Shown here piece by piece: positions 1-8,303 of a stretch of 64,000 nt of DNA. Both the position numbers and the translations under genes were made by a program. A model generated the notes under the pieces. It did no database searches, had not been told where the DNA came from, and worked only from the letters and a program-made list of their open reading frames with translations. Each line of letters begins with the position of its first letter. Within the stretch, counting starts at the first letter, position 1. The stretch lies in NCBI GenBank assembly GCA_017592775.1, contig JAGFNJ010000015.1, positions 25,394-89,393 on the forward strand, given 5' to 3'. The stretch comes from Candidatus Accumulibacter conexus. GTDB taxonomy: Bacteria > Pseudomonadota > Gammaproteobacteria > Burkholderiales > Rhodocyclaceae.

Positions 1-1494
1 TGGACTGGAGTCGCTCGTTGATCGCGCCGCGACGACGCGATCATGGCCGGCCGCAGCGGCGGACTGCAGTGCCTGCGCGGCGCGCTTGAGCAGGTCGTCG
101 GTCGAGCGATCGCTGGCCATGACTTCACTGGCACCGGCGCTGATGCTGAAGCGGACAGTGCCGTTCTCCGTTGCGATGGCGATTTCGCCGATCTGGGCAC
201 GGATGCGCTCGGCGACCAGGAGCGCCTCGGCGATCTCGGTATCGGGCAGCAGAACGGCGAACTGGCCGCCGCCAAAACGGGCCAGCAGGTCCCGCTGACG
301 CAGTGCGCGTTTGGCAGCCTGGGCGACGGCAAGCAGCACCTGGTCACCGACGGCATGGCCGTAGCCGTCGTTGATGCGGCGGAAGAAATCGATGTCGATG
401 AGCATGACGGCGAGCGGCAAGTGTCGACGCTGCCGCAACACGAGTTCGTCGGCGAGGGTTGCGACGAAGTGCTGCCGGCTGCTGACGCCCGTAAGCTGGT
501 CCGAGATCGCCAACTCCTGCAGTTGTACGCTGTGCTCGGCGAGCGTGCGCAGCAGGCGCAACGATCGCCAGGCAACCACGGCCAGCGGGATCGTCATTCC
601 GAGCGCCAGCAGAATGGTCCACAAGCCTTGTCGTTGCCAGACTGCGAGCGCGACATCGTAGTCCTCGAGAACGACGACGACGAGCGGCAAGTCGGGCAGC
701 AAGGAGTAGCCCACCAACATCCGCGGATGCTTGCCACTGCGCTCATCGAGAACGACGAAGGCGCGCGACTGCTGCGGCAGGTGCCGGTTGAACAGCGGCC
801 CTCCGGCAAGCGAGTGAGCGCGTTGCTGGTCCTCGGCAGCCTGCGCCAGAACCGTGCCGTCAAGGGAGAGCAGGACAATCGCGCCGCCCGGTCGCAGTCG
901 CTCGGAGTCGTAGATGTGGCGCAGCGCTTGTGGGTCGACCATCGCCACCAGTTGCAGGACGTTCGCGGTCTGGCTGTTCAGCGGCCGGGCGACCGGCAGA
1001 TGGACGCGGGCCGTCGCCGGGTCAGTCATCGGCTGCCCGATCGTCAGCCGGGCGCCGCCCGACGGGCGATCTGAACGGTCACTGCCAGCCGCTGGCGTCG
1101 GCGACGAGGGGTCCGTGCCGGTGGCCGCGAACGATCGGCCAGCGGCTGCGAGAAGTCGGATGTCGAAGAAGTCGCCGCTGGTCGCCCGCAGACTGTCGAG
1201 CAAGCGGCGCAGGTCGGGATCGCTGCGCGGGTCGCGCGTCGGATGGTCCTGCAGCCAGTGTTCGCTCGCGACGAGGACCGTTTCGAGCAGGCGAAACTGT
1301 TGCCGCGTCTGCTCCTCGAGCGCGTGCGTCAGGCGCTGCAGCGCCATGCCGGTGGCAGCAATGGTGTCGCGGCGAGCAACGACCAGCGAAGTGATGACTG
1401 CCGCCCACAGTCCGGCGAGGAGCAGCAGCGTCAGCAACACGACGGTTCGCGGCCTGGCCCACTCCTCGACGTGCCTGATGTTCTCTCTTTCCAT
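1..1494 (-). CDS. Membrane-bound GGDEF-domain protein with degenerate active site (3' end outside window)
   Basis: Reading leftward from an ATG at 1494, the frame stays open to base 1, giving 498 residues with the C-terminus beyond the edge. A membrane segment (about 17-39) leads into a presumably periplasmic sensor region, a second membrane segment lies near 290-308, and a GGDEF domain covers about 332-490. The usual DxDxFKxIND-like stretch is recognisable (DIDFFRRIND). The signature loop reads GGGQF at 408-412, so both acidic residues normally used for metal binding and catalysis are missing. The inhibitory-site motif RxxD is kept (RQRD, 399-402). The family makes c-di-GMP; this member is more likely a c-di-GMP-binding sensor or effector. 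No EAL domain is visible within the window. Confidence 0.85.
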   Translation of the reverse strand, partial: MERENIRHVEEWARPRTVVLLTLLLLAGLWAAVITSLVVARRDTIAATGMALQRLTHALEEQTRQQFRLLETVLVASEHWLQDHPTRDPRSDPDLRRLLDSLRATSGDFFDIRLLAAAGRSFAATGTDPSSPTPAAGSDRSDRPSGGARLTIGQPMTDPATARVHLPVARPLNSQTANVLQLVAMVDPQALRHIYDSERLRPGGAIVLLSLDGTVLAQAAEDQQRAHSLAGGPLFNRHLPQQSRAFVVLDERSGKHPRMLVGYSLLPDLPLVVVVLEDYDVALAVWQRQGLWTILLALGMTIPLAVVAWRSLRLLRTLAEHSVQLQELAISDQLTGVSSRQHFVATLADELVLRQRRHLPLAVMLIDIDFFRRINDGYGHAVGDQVLLAVAQAAKRALRQRDLLARFGGGQFAVLLPDTEIAEALLVAERIRAQIGEIAIATENGTVRFSISAGASEVMASDRSTDDLLKRAAQALQSAAAAGHDRVVAARSTSDSSP

Positions 1495-1591
1495 CGCAGC
1501 CCCCTCCACTGCGGATTCAGGGAATGGATTCTAGCAGTCGGCCGCTGGCAATCGACGAGAATCGTCGGCGCAGGGTCCACTTTCCAGGCCG

Positions 1592-2254
1592 TCAGCGGTG
1601 CGCAGGGGTGATCGCCTCGCTGGCCGCCCGGTCTGCATCCGTCACCGTCGCGCCCTCGACATCGATGACGTCGGTGAAGAGGTCGATCGCTGTTTCGGCA
1701 ACCTGCGCCGTGTCATAGAAAGCGTAGGCACCGGCACCGATGGCGCCGACAACGGGAATCCAGCGCGAGATGCCCCGGCCGACCAGGCGCTGCGAGATGT
1801 GCAACGCGATCTTGAGGGCAATCGCATTGATTTCCGGACGCGACGCGTGCCGAACGACGAAGCGCTGGCCGATCCTGGCCACCAGATTGGCGACCGCTGG
1901 CGTATCGGTATGCCGGAAGAGGCAATACAGCATCTCCTCACGCCCGAGGCCGGCGGTCTTTCCGTAGCAGGCGGCAATATCGGCCACCATCTGCGTCTGC
2001 AGCTTCCACAACGAGCGCAGTTCGGGCAACAGCGTGAGCCAGCCAAGTGGACCAGGCGGCAGTGAGAGGCTGCCGGCGGTCATCGCCGCGCTGCGGGTGG
2101 CCCTGCGGGCGATGGCACGGGCCCGATCCTGTGGTCTGGCAGCCCGCTGTTCACTGCTGGCCGGCGTGTCGCCAACGAAATCCAGAATCGCCTCGGCGAT
2201 CGTCCGGCTGGGTTGCAGGCGTGTCGCGTGTCGTGAAGAGCGTTTGGCGGGCAT
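1592..2254 (-). CDS. EcsC-like family protein
   Basis: This 220-residue protein starts at an ATG with an AAGGAA-type ribosome site upstream. After a basic N-terminal stretch of about 60 residues comes an Ala/Leu-rich helical region with a hydrophobic segment near 170-190 (VVGAIGAGAYAFYDTAQVAE). The pattern of a long helix followed by a glycine-rich hydrophobic hairpin resembles the EcsC family (named from the Bacillus ecs operon), whose biochemical role in proteobacteria is unknown. It stands alone between the GGDEF gene and a divergent potassium channel gene. The family call rests on overall resemblance, not on a catalytic motif. Confidence 0.6.
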   Translation of the reverse strand: MPAKRSSRHATRLQPSRTIAEAILDFVGDTPASSEQRAARPQDRARAIARRATRSAAMTAGSLSLPPGPLGWLTLLPELRSLWKLQTQMVADIAACYGKTAGLGREEMLYCLFRHTDTPAVANLVARIGQRFVVRHASRPEINAIALKIALHISQRLVGRGISRWIPVVGAIGAGAYAFYDTAQVAETAIDLFTDVIDVEGATVTDADRAASEAITPAHR

Positions 2255-2461
2255 GATGCGGTTCCTTGATGCGTTGGCCTGAAGTGTGCCCCAAAGTCGC
2301 CGATCCTGTCATCTGCGCAGGCTGTTGCTGGTGGACAAGAAGGGACAAATGTGCGAGGCTCGCGCGCCGTGCCGATACGGTACGGAATGTTGCCTGGTCG
2401 CTGCCTGACCGCCAGTTCGTCGCCGCAGTACCCCAGTCTGCCAAGGGAGGGTGTCGTTTCG

Positions 2462-3565
2462 TTGCCCATCTTCGATAGTCCATTGATCGTACGCCGCCGG
2501 GCACGCCGCCTGCGCCGCCTGCGCGAATCGGACCTGCGTGTCAGCATGCAGTTGCAGCGCATCGTCGTCCGCATTGTCTGGGCCGCCGTCACCGTTCTGG
2601 CGCTGATCGGTATCGGGACTGTCGGTTTCTTCAATATCGGCGGTGACCACAGCGACTGGTCGGACGCCCTGTACATGACACTGATCACCATCTCGACGGT
2701 CGGCTACGGCGAGATCGTTCCGCTGCCGGCGCTCGGTGACCGCGTCTTCGCTGGCTTCATCGCCATCTCCGGTCTCGGGGCACTGACCTTCCTCTTTACC
2801 AGCCTGTCCGTGTTCTTCCTCGAGAAGGATCTCGACCATTCCCTGCGGAGACGACGAATGGAAAAGCGCATCCAGAAACTGCGTCAGCATTTCATCATCT
2901 GCGGTTTCGGCAGGGTTGGCCGCAGCGTCGGCGGCGAGTTGCAGAACACCGGCCGGCACTTCGTTGCGATCGACACCGAGGAAGCGCGCTTCGAGGACAA
3001 TCTCGACAAGTTTCCGGGACTGCTCTGCCTGCAGGGCGATGCTTCCGACGATGACCTCCTCGAGGCAGCCGACATCGTGGACGCCAGGGGCCTGTTTGCG
3101 GTGACCGGGGACGATTCGCGCAACCTGATGATCATCATCACCGCTCGCCAGCTCAATCCCGATCTGCGGATCGTCGCGCGAGCACAGGAGGCGCGCAACG
3201 TCGAGAAGATGCGCAAGGTTGGCGCCGATGCGGTCATCTCGCCGGATTTCACCGGCGGCATCCGCCTGGCGTCAGCCATGGTGCGGCCGCACGTCGTCAG
3301 TTTCCTCGACGAAATGGTTCGTTCCGACAAGAACGTGCGGCTCGAGGAAGTCCACGTTCCAGGGGGCTTTCCTGCCACCCGCGTCGGCGACCTGCGCCTG
3401 CGCAGTCCGGACTACATCCTTCTTGCCCTGCGTGATGAGGACGGGAGTTGGGTCTTCAACCCGCGGGTCGACGAGGTCGTCAGCGTCGGCACGACGATCA
3501 TCGCGCTCGCCAATCCGTCGGGGCGCGCGCAACTCAAGGCGCACCTGATCGAAAGGATTGGCTAG
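2462..3565 (+). CDS. Two-TM potassium channel with RCK/TrkA-N domain
   Basis: A K+ channel subunit in the inner membrane. From the TTG start used here it has 367 residues: TM1 about 34-57, a pore loop with the selectivity filter TVGYGE at 79-84, TM2 about 94-120, then a cytoplasmic RCK domain whose nucleotide-binding loop GFGRVG lies at 148-153, and a TrkA-C-like C-terminus. The TTG at 2462 follows AAGGGAGGG and matches where the conserved basic N-terminus begins. A GTG at 2351 with AAGGG six bases upstream is an alternative that adds 37 poorly structured residues. Such channels set membrane potential and respond to ligands bound by RCK. The gene appears monocistronic, and the next gene is convergent. 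Confidence 0.87.
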   Translation: MPIFDSPLIVRRRARRLRRLRESDLRVSMQLQRIVVRIVWAAVTVLALIGIGTVGFFNIGGDHSDWSDALYMTLITISTVGYGEIVPLPALGDRVFAGFIAISGLGALTFLFTSLSVFFLEKDLDHSLRRRRMEKRIQKLRQHFIICGFGRVGRSVGGELQNTGRHFVAIDTEEARFEDNLDKFPGLLCLQGDASDDDLLEAADIVDARGLFAVTGDDSRNLMIIITARQLNPDLRIVARAQEARNVEKMRKVGADAVISPDFTGGIRLASAMVRPHVVSFLDEMVRSDKNVRLEEVHVPGGFPATRVGDLRLRSPDYILLALRDEDGSWVFNPRVDEVVSVGTTIIALANPSGRAQLKAHLIERIG

Positions 3566-3598
3566 CCTGGGGAAGCGGGCACGGCGCTGCTGCGCGGC

Positions 3599-4012
3599 TC
3601 AATCGGCGACATCGACCGGCTTCTTCGGCATCGCGGGAGGTGCTTGGCCAGCCCTGCGGCGGCGGCGGATCAGCCAGCCGTAGCAACCGAGGTTGATGGC
3701 GATCAGGGCGCCCGCCAGGATCAGTTGAACCTCGCGCGTCAGCCCAGACGGATAGATGATCGGCAGCAGGTAATGCGCCATGAAGCTGCCAGAATAGCCT
3801 GCCTGGCCAGCCGCCAGGCGCAGTTCGTTCTCGAGGGGGGTCAACGGGCAGATCCAGCCGGTGATCTCGATCAGTACGCCCCAACAGGCCGCCGGGACAT
3901 GCGCCAACGCCAGCCTTGGCCAGCGCAGGCTCAGGAAGCCACCGGCAACGACAAAGGCGATGAAGAAAAAGTGGACGACGACGATGCCGTCGGCCAGCAG
4001 CCGCTCGCTCAT
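3599..4012 (-). CDS. DUF2784 family membrane protein
   Basis: A 137-residue integral membrane protein with about four hydrophobic helices and a short basic, proline-containing C-terminal tail. The N-terminus (LLADGIVVVHFFFIAFVVAGG), the middle GWICPLTPLEN motif and the YSGSFMAHYLLPIIYP stretch are hallmarks of DUF2784, a family of unknown function common in proteobacteria. It lies downstream of regA on the same strand, separated by about 160 bases, so co-transcription is possible but not shown. No catalytic residues can be proposed. Confidence 0.8.
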   Translation of the reverse strand: MSERLLADGIVVVHFFFIAFVVAGGFLSLRWPRLALAHVPAACWGVLIEITGWICPLTPLENELRLAAGQAGYSGSFMAHYLLPIIYPSGLTREVQLILAGALIAINLGCYGWLIRRRRRAGQAPPAMPKKPVDVAD

Positions 4013-4174
4013 CCGGATACCTGCTGCGTGGGCCGTGGTTGCGGAATCGCCCCCGGGACACCGCGAGGATTGCGCAAGTGCTGCGGTTGTCGAGCACGGC
4101 GTCTCATTCCCTGTCGTTGAAGCCTCGGATTTCGAGCCGCATTGCTGCCACCACGGACGGTTCGGCGGGCATGA

Positions 4175-4738
4175 CTATTCGCGCGACGGGTGTTTGCCGA
4201 GCTTGCGCTGCAGCGTCCGGCGGTGCATCTTCAGGGCCCTGGCAGTCGCCGAGATGTTGCCATGCTGCTCGGCGAGGACGCGCTGGATATGTTCCCATTC
4301 GAGCCGGTCGACCGAAAGCGGCGAGCCGGCGATGGCGATCGCCGAATCACCGTCGCTGCTCTTGTTGAGCGCCGCCAGAACCTGATCGGCGTCACAGGGT
4401 TTGGCCAGGTAGTGGATCGCGCCAAGCTTGATCGCTTCGACCGCCGTAGCGATGCTGGCATAGCCGGTGAGCATCACGACGCGCGTGTTCGGGTCGAGCT
4501 CGATCAGTTTCTCGATCAATACCAAGCCCGACTCGCCGGGCATCTTCAGGTCGACGACAGCGTACTCGGGCGACAGAGCCTGCGCTTTCGCCAGTGCCGC
4601 CGACACGCTGCTGGCAACCGTCACGGCGAAGCCTCGCCGCTCGAGCGCACGTGCCAGGACGCGTCGGAACGCCTCGTCATCGTCTACGAGCAGCAGCGTC
4701 GAGCGCTCGTCATCCACTGGGGGTTGGGTATCTGGCAT
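4175..4738 (-). CDS. regA: RegA/PrrA-type response regulator
   Basis: A 187-residue transcriptional regulator of the RegA/PrrA/ActR family, which controls respiration, carbon and nitrogen genes in response to redox state. The receiver domain (about 14-125) has the acidic pocket D19-D21, the phosphoacceptor D63, T91 and K113. A Fis-type helix-turn-helix occupies about 145-183 (ISATARALKMHRRTLQRKL). The linker is short and there is no AAA+ domain, so it should act as a sigma-70-type activator or repressor. It follows the sensor kinase gene by six bases, in the order kinase then regulator. Confidence 0.9.
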   Translation of the reverse strand: MPDTQPPVDDERSTLLLVDDDEAFRRVLARALERRGFAVTVASSVSAALAKAQALSPEYAVVDLKMPGESGLVLIEKLIELDPNTRVVMLTGYASIATAVEAIKLGAIHYLAKPCDADQVLAALNKSSDGDSAIAIAGSPLSVDRLEWEHIQRVLAEQHGNISATARALKMHRRTLQRKLGKHPSRE

Positions 4739-4744
4739 GGTCGA

Positions 4745-6118
4745 TCAGGCTTTCAGACGTTTGAGTGGCAGCGTGACACGAGTGCAGGCACCGCCCTGCG
4801 CATCATCGCGGTTGAACAGCTCGACCTGTCCGCCGAAACGCTCGATGGTGGCGTTGCTCAGGAAGAGACCGATGCCGAGGCCGAGCGGACGGCCCCCGGG
4901 ATCGTTCTTGGTGCTGAAGAAGGCCTTGCCAAGGCGATTCCTGGCGCTCTCGTCGACCCCCGGACCGCGGTCCAGGACTTCGATGCGACAACTGTCGGCA
5001 TCCCAGTCGGCAGCGAAACGAAGCGCCTCCGGGTGGCCGGCGTTGGCATCGGCCGCATTGTCGAGAAGATTCAGCAGCGCCTGCTCAAGGGTGCGCTCGG
5101 CGGCGATCCGCGGCGCCGGCTGCGGCCCGTGCAGGGTGACACAGAGCTGCACGTGTGGGCGGATGATCTGCCAGTCGTCCAGCAGGCGATTCAGGTAGGC
5201 GTCGAGTGGCAGCGACTGCAGACCGTCATCGCGTCCGTGCCCCGTCGAGGCGAGGATCTGCGAGATGCTCTGCTTGCAGCGATCGACCTGCTCGCGCAGG
5301 AGAAGGATGTCCTCGCGCAGCTCGGCATCATCGCCATGGTTGAGTTCGAGTTCGCGCAGCACGACTGCCATCGTTCCGAGCGGGGTACCGAGCTGGTGTG
5401 CGGCACCAGCGGCGAGCGTGCCGAGCGAGAGGATCTGCTCGTTGCGCAGCGCTTCTTCACGCGTTGCCGACAGCTCGCGCTCACGCGCTTTGAGGGCAGC
5501 AGCCATGCGTGTGACGAAGAAGGCGACGACGCCGACACTGATGAGGAAGTTCAGCCACATGCCGAGTACGTGCAAGGCAAAGCTGCTGCCGTGGGCGGCG
5601 TGCTCGCCGGCACCGCCAGTGGCACGCGCGAGCAGCTGGTCGAAGCGGGCGAGGTCGCCCTGCGGCGGCGGCAACGGCAGCTTCCAGAACATGAGGAACG
5701 TGTAGGCGATGAGGGTGATGCCGGCCATTGCCCAGGCGTGGCGTGCGGGCAGCATCGCGGCAGCCAGCGTTGCCGGCAACAGGAACAGCGAAATGAAGGG
5801 GTTGGCCGAGCCGCCGGCAAAGTAGAGCAGCAAGGTCAGGATGACGGTGTCGATGAGCAGGTGCGCAAAGACCTCGCCGTCGCCAGCCCGGCGGCCCCGC
5901 TCGAGTCGCCACTGGGTGGCCAGGTTGAAGGCTGCGAGCAGGGCGATGATCGCCGCCATCGGTACGACGTCGAGCGGGATTCGGAGCCACGCCACAGCCA
6001 GGATGAGCACGACCACCTGCGTCAGCACCTCAATGCGACGCAGGGCGACGAGGCGCCGCAGTGGGTCCTCGGTCTCCGTCAACGAAGTCAATCCCACAGT
6101 CTGAGTGTTACGCAGCAT
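4745..6118 (-). CDS. regB: RegB/PrrB-type redox sensor histidine kinase
   Basis: A 457-residue membrane histidine kinase paired with the RegA-like regulator. About six hydrophobic segments fill residues 30-205. The quinone-binding heptapeptide of RegB, GGxxNPF, is present as GGSANPF at 102-108. The H-box contains the phosphoacceptor H241 (AAHQLGTPLG). C281 in VDRCKQ matches the redox-active cysteine of RegB, whose oxidation forms an intermolecular disulfide and lowers kinase activity in Rhodobacter. The ATPase domain has the N-box (NLLDNAADA, about 350-358), the G1 box DRGPG and the G2 box GLGIGL. Both redox inputs known for the family are therefore conserved. Confidence 0.92.
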   Translation of the reverse strand: MLRNTQTVGLTSLTETEDPLRRLVALRRIEVLTQVVVLILAVAWLRIPLDVVPMAAIIALLAAFNLATQWRLERGRRAGDGEVFAHLLIDTVILTLLLYFAGGSANPFISLFLLPATLAAAMLPARHAWAMAGITLIAYTFLMFWKLPLPPPQGDLARFDQLLARATGGAGEHAAHGSSFALHVLGMWLNFLISVGVVAFFVTRMAAALKARERELSATREEALRNEQILSLGTLAAGAAHQLGTPLGTMAVVLRELELNHGDDAELREDILLLREQVDRCKQSISQILASTGHGRDDGLQSLPLDAYLNRLLDDWQIIRPHVQLCVTLHGPQPAPRIAAERTLEQALLNLLDNAADANAGHPEALRFAADWDADSCRIEVLDRGPGVDESARNRLGKAFFSTKNDPGGRPLGLGIGLFLSNATIERFGGQVELFNRDDAQGGACTRVTLPLKRLKA

Positions 6119-6282
6119 CGATCGGGCGACCCCTGGCAGCGGGCGGAGCGGCGAATTCTACGCTGTCCGGCCGGCTGATGGCTGGCGGTGCGGCGATCTG
6201 TCGCAGCTCGGGGCGGGTTGCAGCGGGCGACATGCCCGGACGCTGCTGCCGCCCGGGCTTGCGCATGCGGTCCCGCCGCCGC

Positions 6283-6612
6283 TCAGAGCAGGGAAACGGG
6301 TTCGCCGGCCTGCGTCGAGACGAGATCCGAGAGTGTCGACAGCAACTCCGAACCACTGCGCGTATCGCGCCAGCAGCTTCCCTGCCAGCGGTAGTGAAAG
6401 CCGCCAGAACGGGCCGCGACCCAGATTTCCTGCGCTGCGTCGTGGCGGTTGACGATGATCCTGCTGCCGTCGGCAAAGTCGATCTGCAGCACCTGGTCGC
6501 CCACCCGTTCGAAATCGAGATCGGCGCCGCTGCGTTCAAGCGCCGCTTCAATCCGGGACAGGACGGCCTCGGCGCGAGCGTTGAAATCGTGCTCTTCCAT
6601 CTGTGCTACCAT
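6283..6612 (-). CDS. cyaY: Frataxin-like iron-sulfur assembly protein CyaY
   Basis: A 109-residue CyaY homologue, the usual size. The N-terminal acidic helix (FNARAEAVLSRIEAALE) and the beta-sheet signatures QIDFADGSRIIVNRH and EIWVAARSGGFHYRW are diagnostic. CyaY binds iron and modulates cysteine desulfurase IscS during Fe-S cluster assembly in the cytosol. The ATG at 6612 has an AAAGGGG ribosome site; MEEHDF four codons later (6600) is the alternative start. It is divergent from lptM-lysA, the standard arrangement in proteobacteria, and the 24-base gap means the two transcripts share or overlap promoter sequence. Confidence 0.93.
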   Translation of the reverse strand: MVAQMEEHDFNARAEAVLSRIEAALERSGADLDFERVGDQVLQIDFADGSRIIVNRHDAAQEIWVAARSGGFHYRWQGSCWRDTRSGSELLSTLSDLVSTQAGEPVSLL

Positions 6613-6636
6613 TGGCCCCTTTTTCCGTGGCGCATT

Positions 6637-6849
6637 ATGTGGTCATTCCTTGTGCCGGCCACTCTGGCCCTTAGCTTGCTCGCCGGCTGTGGCAATCGCG
6701 GCGGCTTGGTCCTGCCGCCGAAGCCGCCGGCAGCGCCGGCGACCGTCGTATCGGGCACCCCGTCGGCGGCATCCGAAGCCGACAGCAGTGCGGCAGGAAT
6801 CCCGACCCAGCCGGATTCTAGCACGGCTGCCACAGAGGCCCAGCGATGA
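6637..6849 (+). CDS. lptM: Small lipoprotein LptM (YifL/LppL)
   Basis: A 70-residue lipoprotein: hydrophobic signal sequence, lipobox LAGC with the acylated cysteine at 18, then the GNRGGLVLPP stretch that matches the GLKGPLY-like segment of LptM, and a low-complexity Pro/Ala/Ser/Thr tail. In Escherichia coli LptM assists oxidative maturation of the LptD/LptE outer-membrane LPS translocon. The TGA stop overlaps the ATG of lysA by four bases, so translation is probably coupled. Position between cyaY and lysA is the conserved context of this gene. It is easy to miss because a longer upstream-extended frame covers it. Confidence 0.88.
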   Translation: MWSFLVPATLALSLLAGCGNRGGLVLPPKPPAAPATVVSGTPSAASEADSSAAGIPTQPDSSTAATEAQR

Positions 6850-8090
6850 GTGCCTTTGTCCTTCGCCAAGGCATCCTGCACGCGGAAGAGGTTTCACTGG
6901 CAGACATTGCCGACCGCTTTGGTACGCCGTGCTGGGTCTATTCGCGGCGCGCGCTGGAGGCGGCGCTCGACGAGTTCCAGAGTGAACTCGGCGGCATCGA
7001 TGCGCTCGTCTGCTACGCGATCAAAGCCAACTCGAACCTCGCCGTACTCGACGTCCTCGCCCGGCGTGGCGCAGGTTTCGACATCGTTTCCGGCGGCGAA
7101 CTCAAGCGCGTTCTGGCTGCCGGCGCCGATCCACGGCGGATCGTCTTCTCGGGGGTCGGCAAGAGCGCCGGCGAGATGGAGCTGGCGCTGCAGGCCGGCA
7201 TCCTCTGCTTCAACGTCGAGTCCGCCGCGGAACTCGACCGCCTCGATTCGGTGGCCGGCGCGTTGGGCAAGGTGGCGCCGATCAGCCTGCGGGTGAATCC
7301 CGACGTCGATGCGCGCACACACCCCTACGTGTCGACCGGGCTCAAGGAAAACAAGTTTGGCGTCGCCTATGAGGATGCATTGCCACTGTATCGGCATGCT
7401 TCCCGCCGCCGCAACCTGCGCGTCGGCGGCATCGACTGCCACATCGGCTCGCAGCTGCTCGATTCGGCGCCCTTCGTCGAGGCGCTCGACAAGATCCTCC
7501 TGTTGGTCGACCGACTCGCCGCCGAAGGAATTGCCCTGGAACACATCGATCTCGGTGGCGGGCTTGGCATCCGCTACCGCGACGAAGTTCCCCCGACCGT
7601 CAAGGATTACCTGCAGCCGATGCTGGCGAGGCTTCGCCAGCGCCAGCTGCGCGTTCTGCTCGAGCCCGGGCGGCGCCTGGTCGGCAACGCCGGTGTGTTG
7701 TTGACGCGTGTCGAATACCTCAAACCCGGCGACGTGAAGAGCTTCGCGATCGTGGACGCGGCGATGAATGATCTCGCGCGGCCAGCGCTGTACGGCTCGT
7801 GGCACGAAATCGTACCCGTCGTTCCACACCCGGGTGCGGTCCGACCGTGGGAGATCGTCGGCCCGGTATGCGAATCGGGCGATTTTCTCGGGCGTGGCCG
7901 CGAACTGGCACTCGCCGCCGGCGATCTGCTGGCCGTCATGTCGGCCGGCGCCTACAGCATGTCGATGAGTTCGAACTACAACTCTCGCCCGCGCGCCGCA
8001 GAGGTGATGATCGACGGCAGCCAGGCCCATCTGGTGCGTCGCCGCGAGACGATCGAGGAACTGTACGCGCTCGAGAATCGCTTGCCCTGA
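6846..8090 (+). CDS. lysA: Diaminopimelate decarboxylase
   Basis: This 414-residue PLP enzyme converts meso-diaminopimelate to lysine and CO2, the last step of lysine synthesis. The PLP lysine is K60 in YAIKANSN. The fold-type III barrel carries HIGSQ, the glycine loop GGGLGIRY and EPGRRLVGNAG, and the C-terminal domain has the substrate-contacting C342 in CESGD and the AGAYSMSMSSNYNSRPR segment. Length is normal for the family. The start overlaps the lptM stop. Downstream is a 213-base gap that carries a G-quadruplex motif and then convergent mrcA. Confidence 0.97.
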   Translation: MSAFVLRQGILHAEEVSLADIADRFGTPCWVYSRRALEAALDEFQSELGGIDALVCYAIKANSNLAVLDVLARRGAGFDIVSGGELKRVLAAGADPRRIVFSGVGKSAGEMELALQAGILCFNVESAAELDRLDSVAGALGKVAPISLRVNPDVDARTHPYVSTGLKENKFGVAYEDALPLYRHASRRRNLRVGGIDCHIGSQLLDSAPFVEALDKILLLVDRLAAEGIALEHIDLGGGLGIRYRDEVPPTVKDYLQPMLARLRQRQLRVLLEPGRRLVGNAGVLLTRVEYLKPGDVKSFAIVDAAMNDLARPALYGSWHEIVPVVPHPGAVRPWEIVGPVCESGDFLGRGRELALAAGDLLAVMSAGAYSMSMSSNYNSRPRAAEVMIDGSQAHLVRRRETIEELYALENRLP

Positions 8091-8201
8091 GCCCGTCGTG
8101 AGCAAGTCGGCACGAGCATGCCGGCAGGAACAGGCAGGGCGCGAGCGAGCACGACCGGTCCAGCTGCCGGAACACTCGCCGCGTTGCGAGCCCCTGCAGC
8201 C

Positions 8202-8220
8202 GGGCGGGTGGGTGGGTGGG
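8202..8220 (+). repeat. G-quadruplex-forming motif
   Basis: GGGCGGGTGGGTGGGTGGG is five GGG runs separated by single bases, a textbook parallel G-quadruplex sequence. It lies about 110 bases after the lysA stop and about 85 bases after the end of convergent mrcA. On the plus strand it would fold in the lysA 3' UTR; on the minus strand the mrcA transcript would carry C runs. No ordinary U-tract terminator is seen in this gap. Confidence 0.7.
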
Positions 8221-8303
8221 AAAAGGCGCGGTGGCGGCAAGGAGTCGGCAGCCTCGCTGCCGGGGTGGGCGGCAGATCCTGGATCCATCGACGACCGCTG
8301 CGC

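Noticed and set aside
43-1074. 343-codon plus-strand frame at the left edge
   Set aside because: The minus strand encodes a clear sensor-GGDEF protein here; the plus frame has no recognisable domain.
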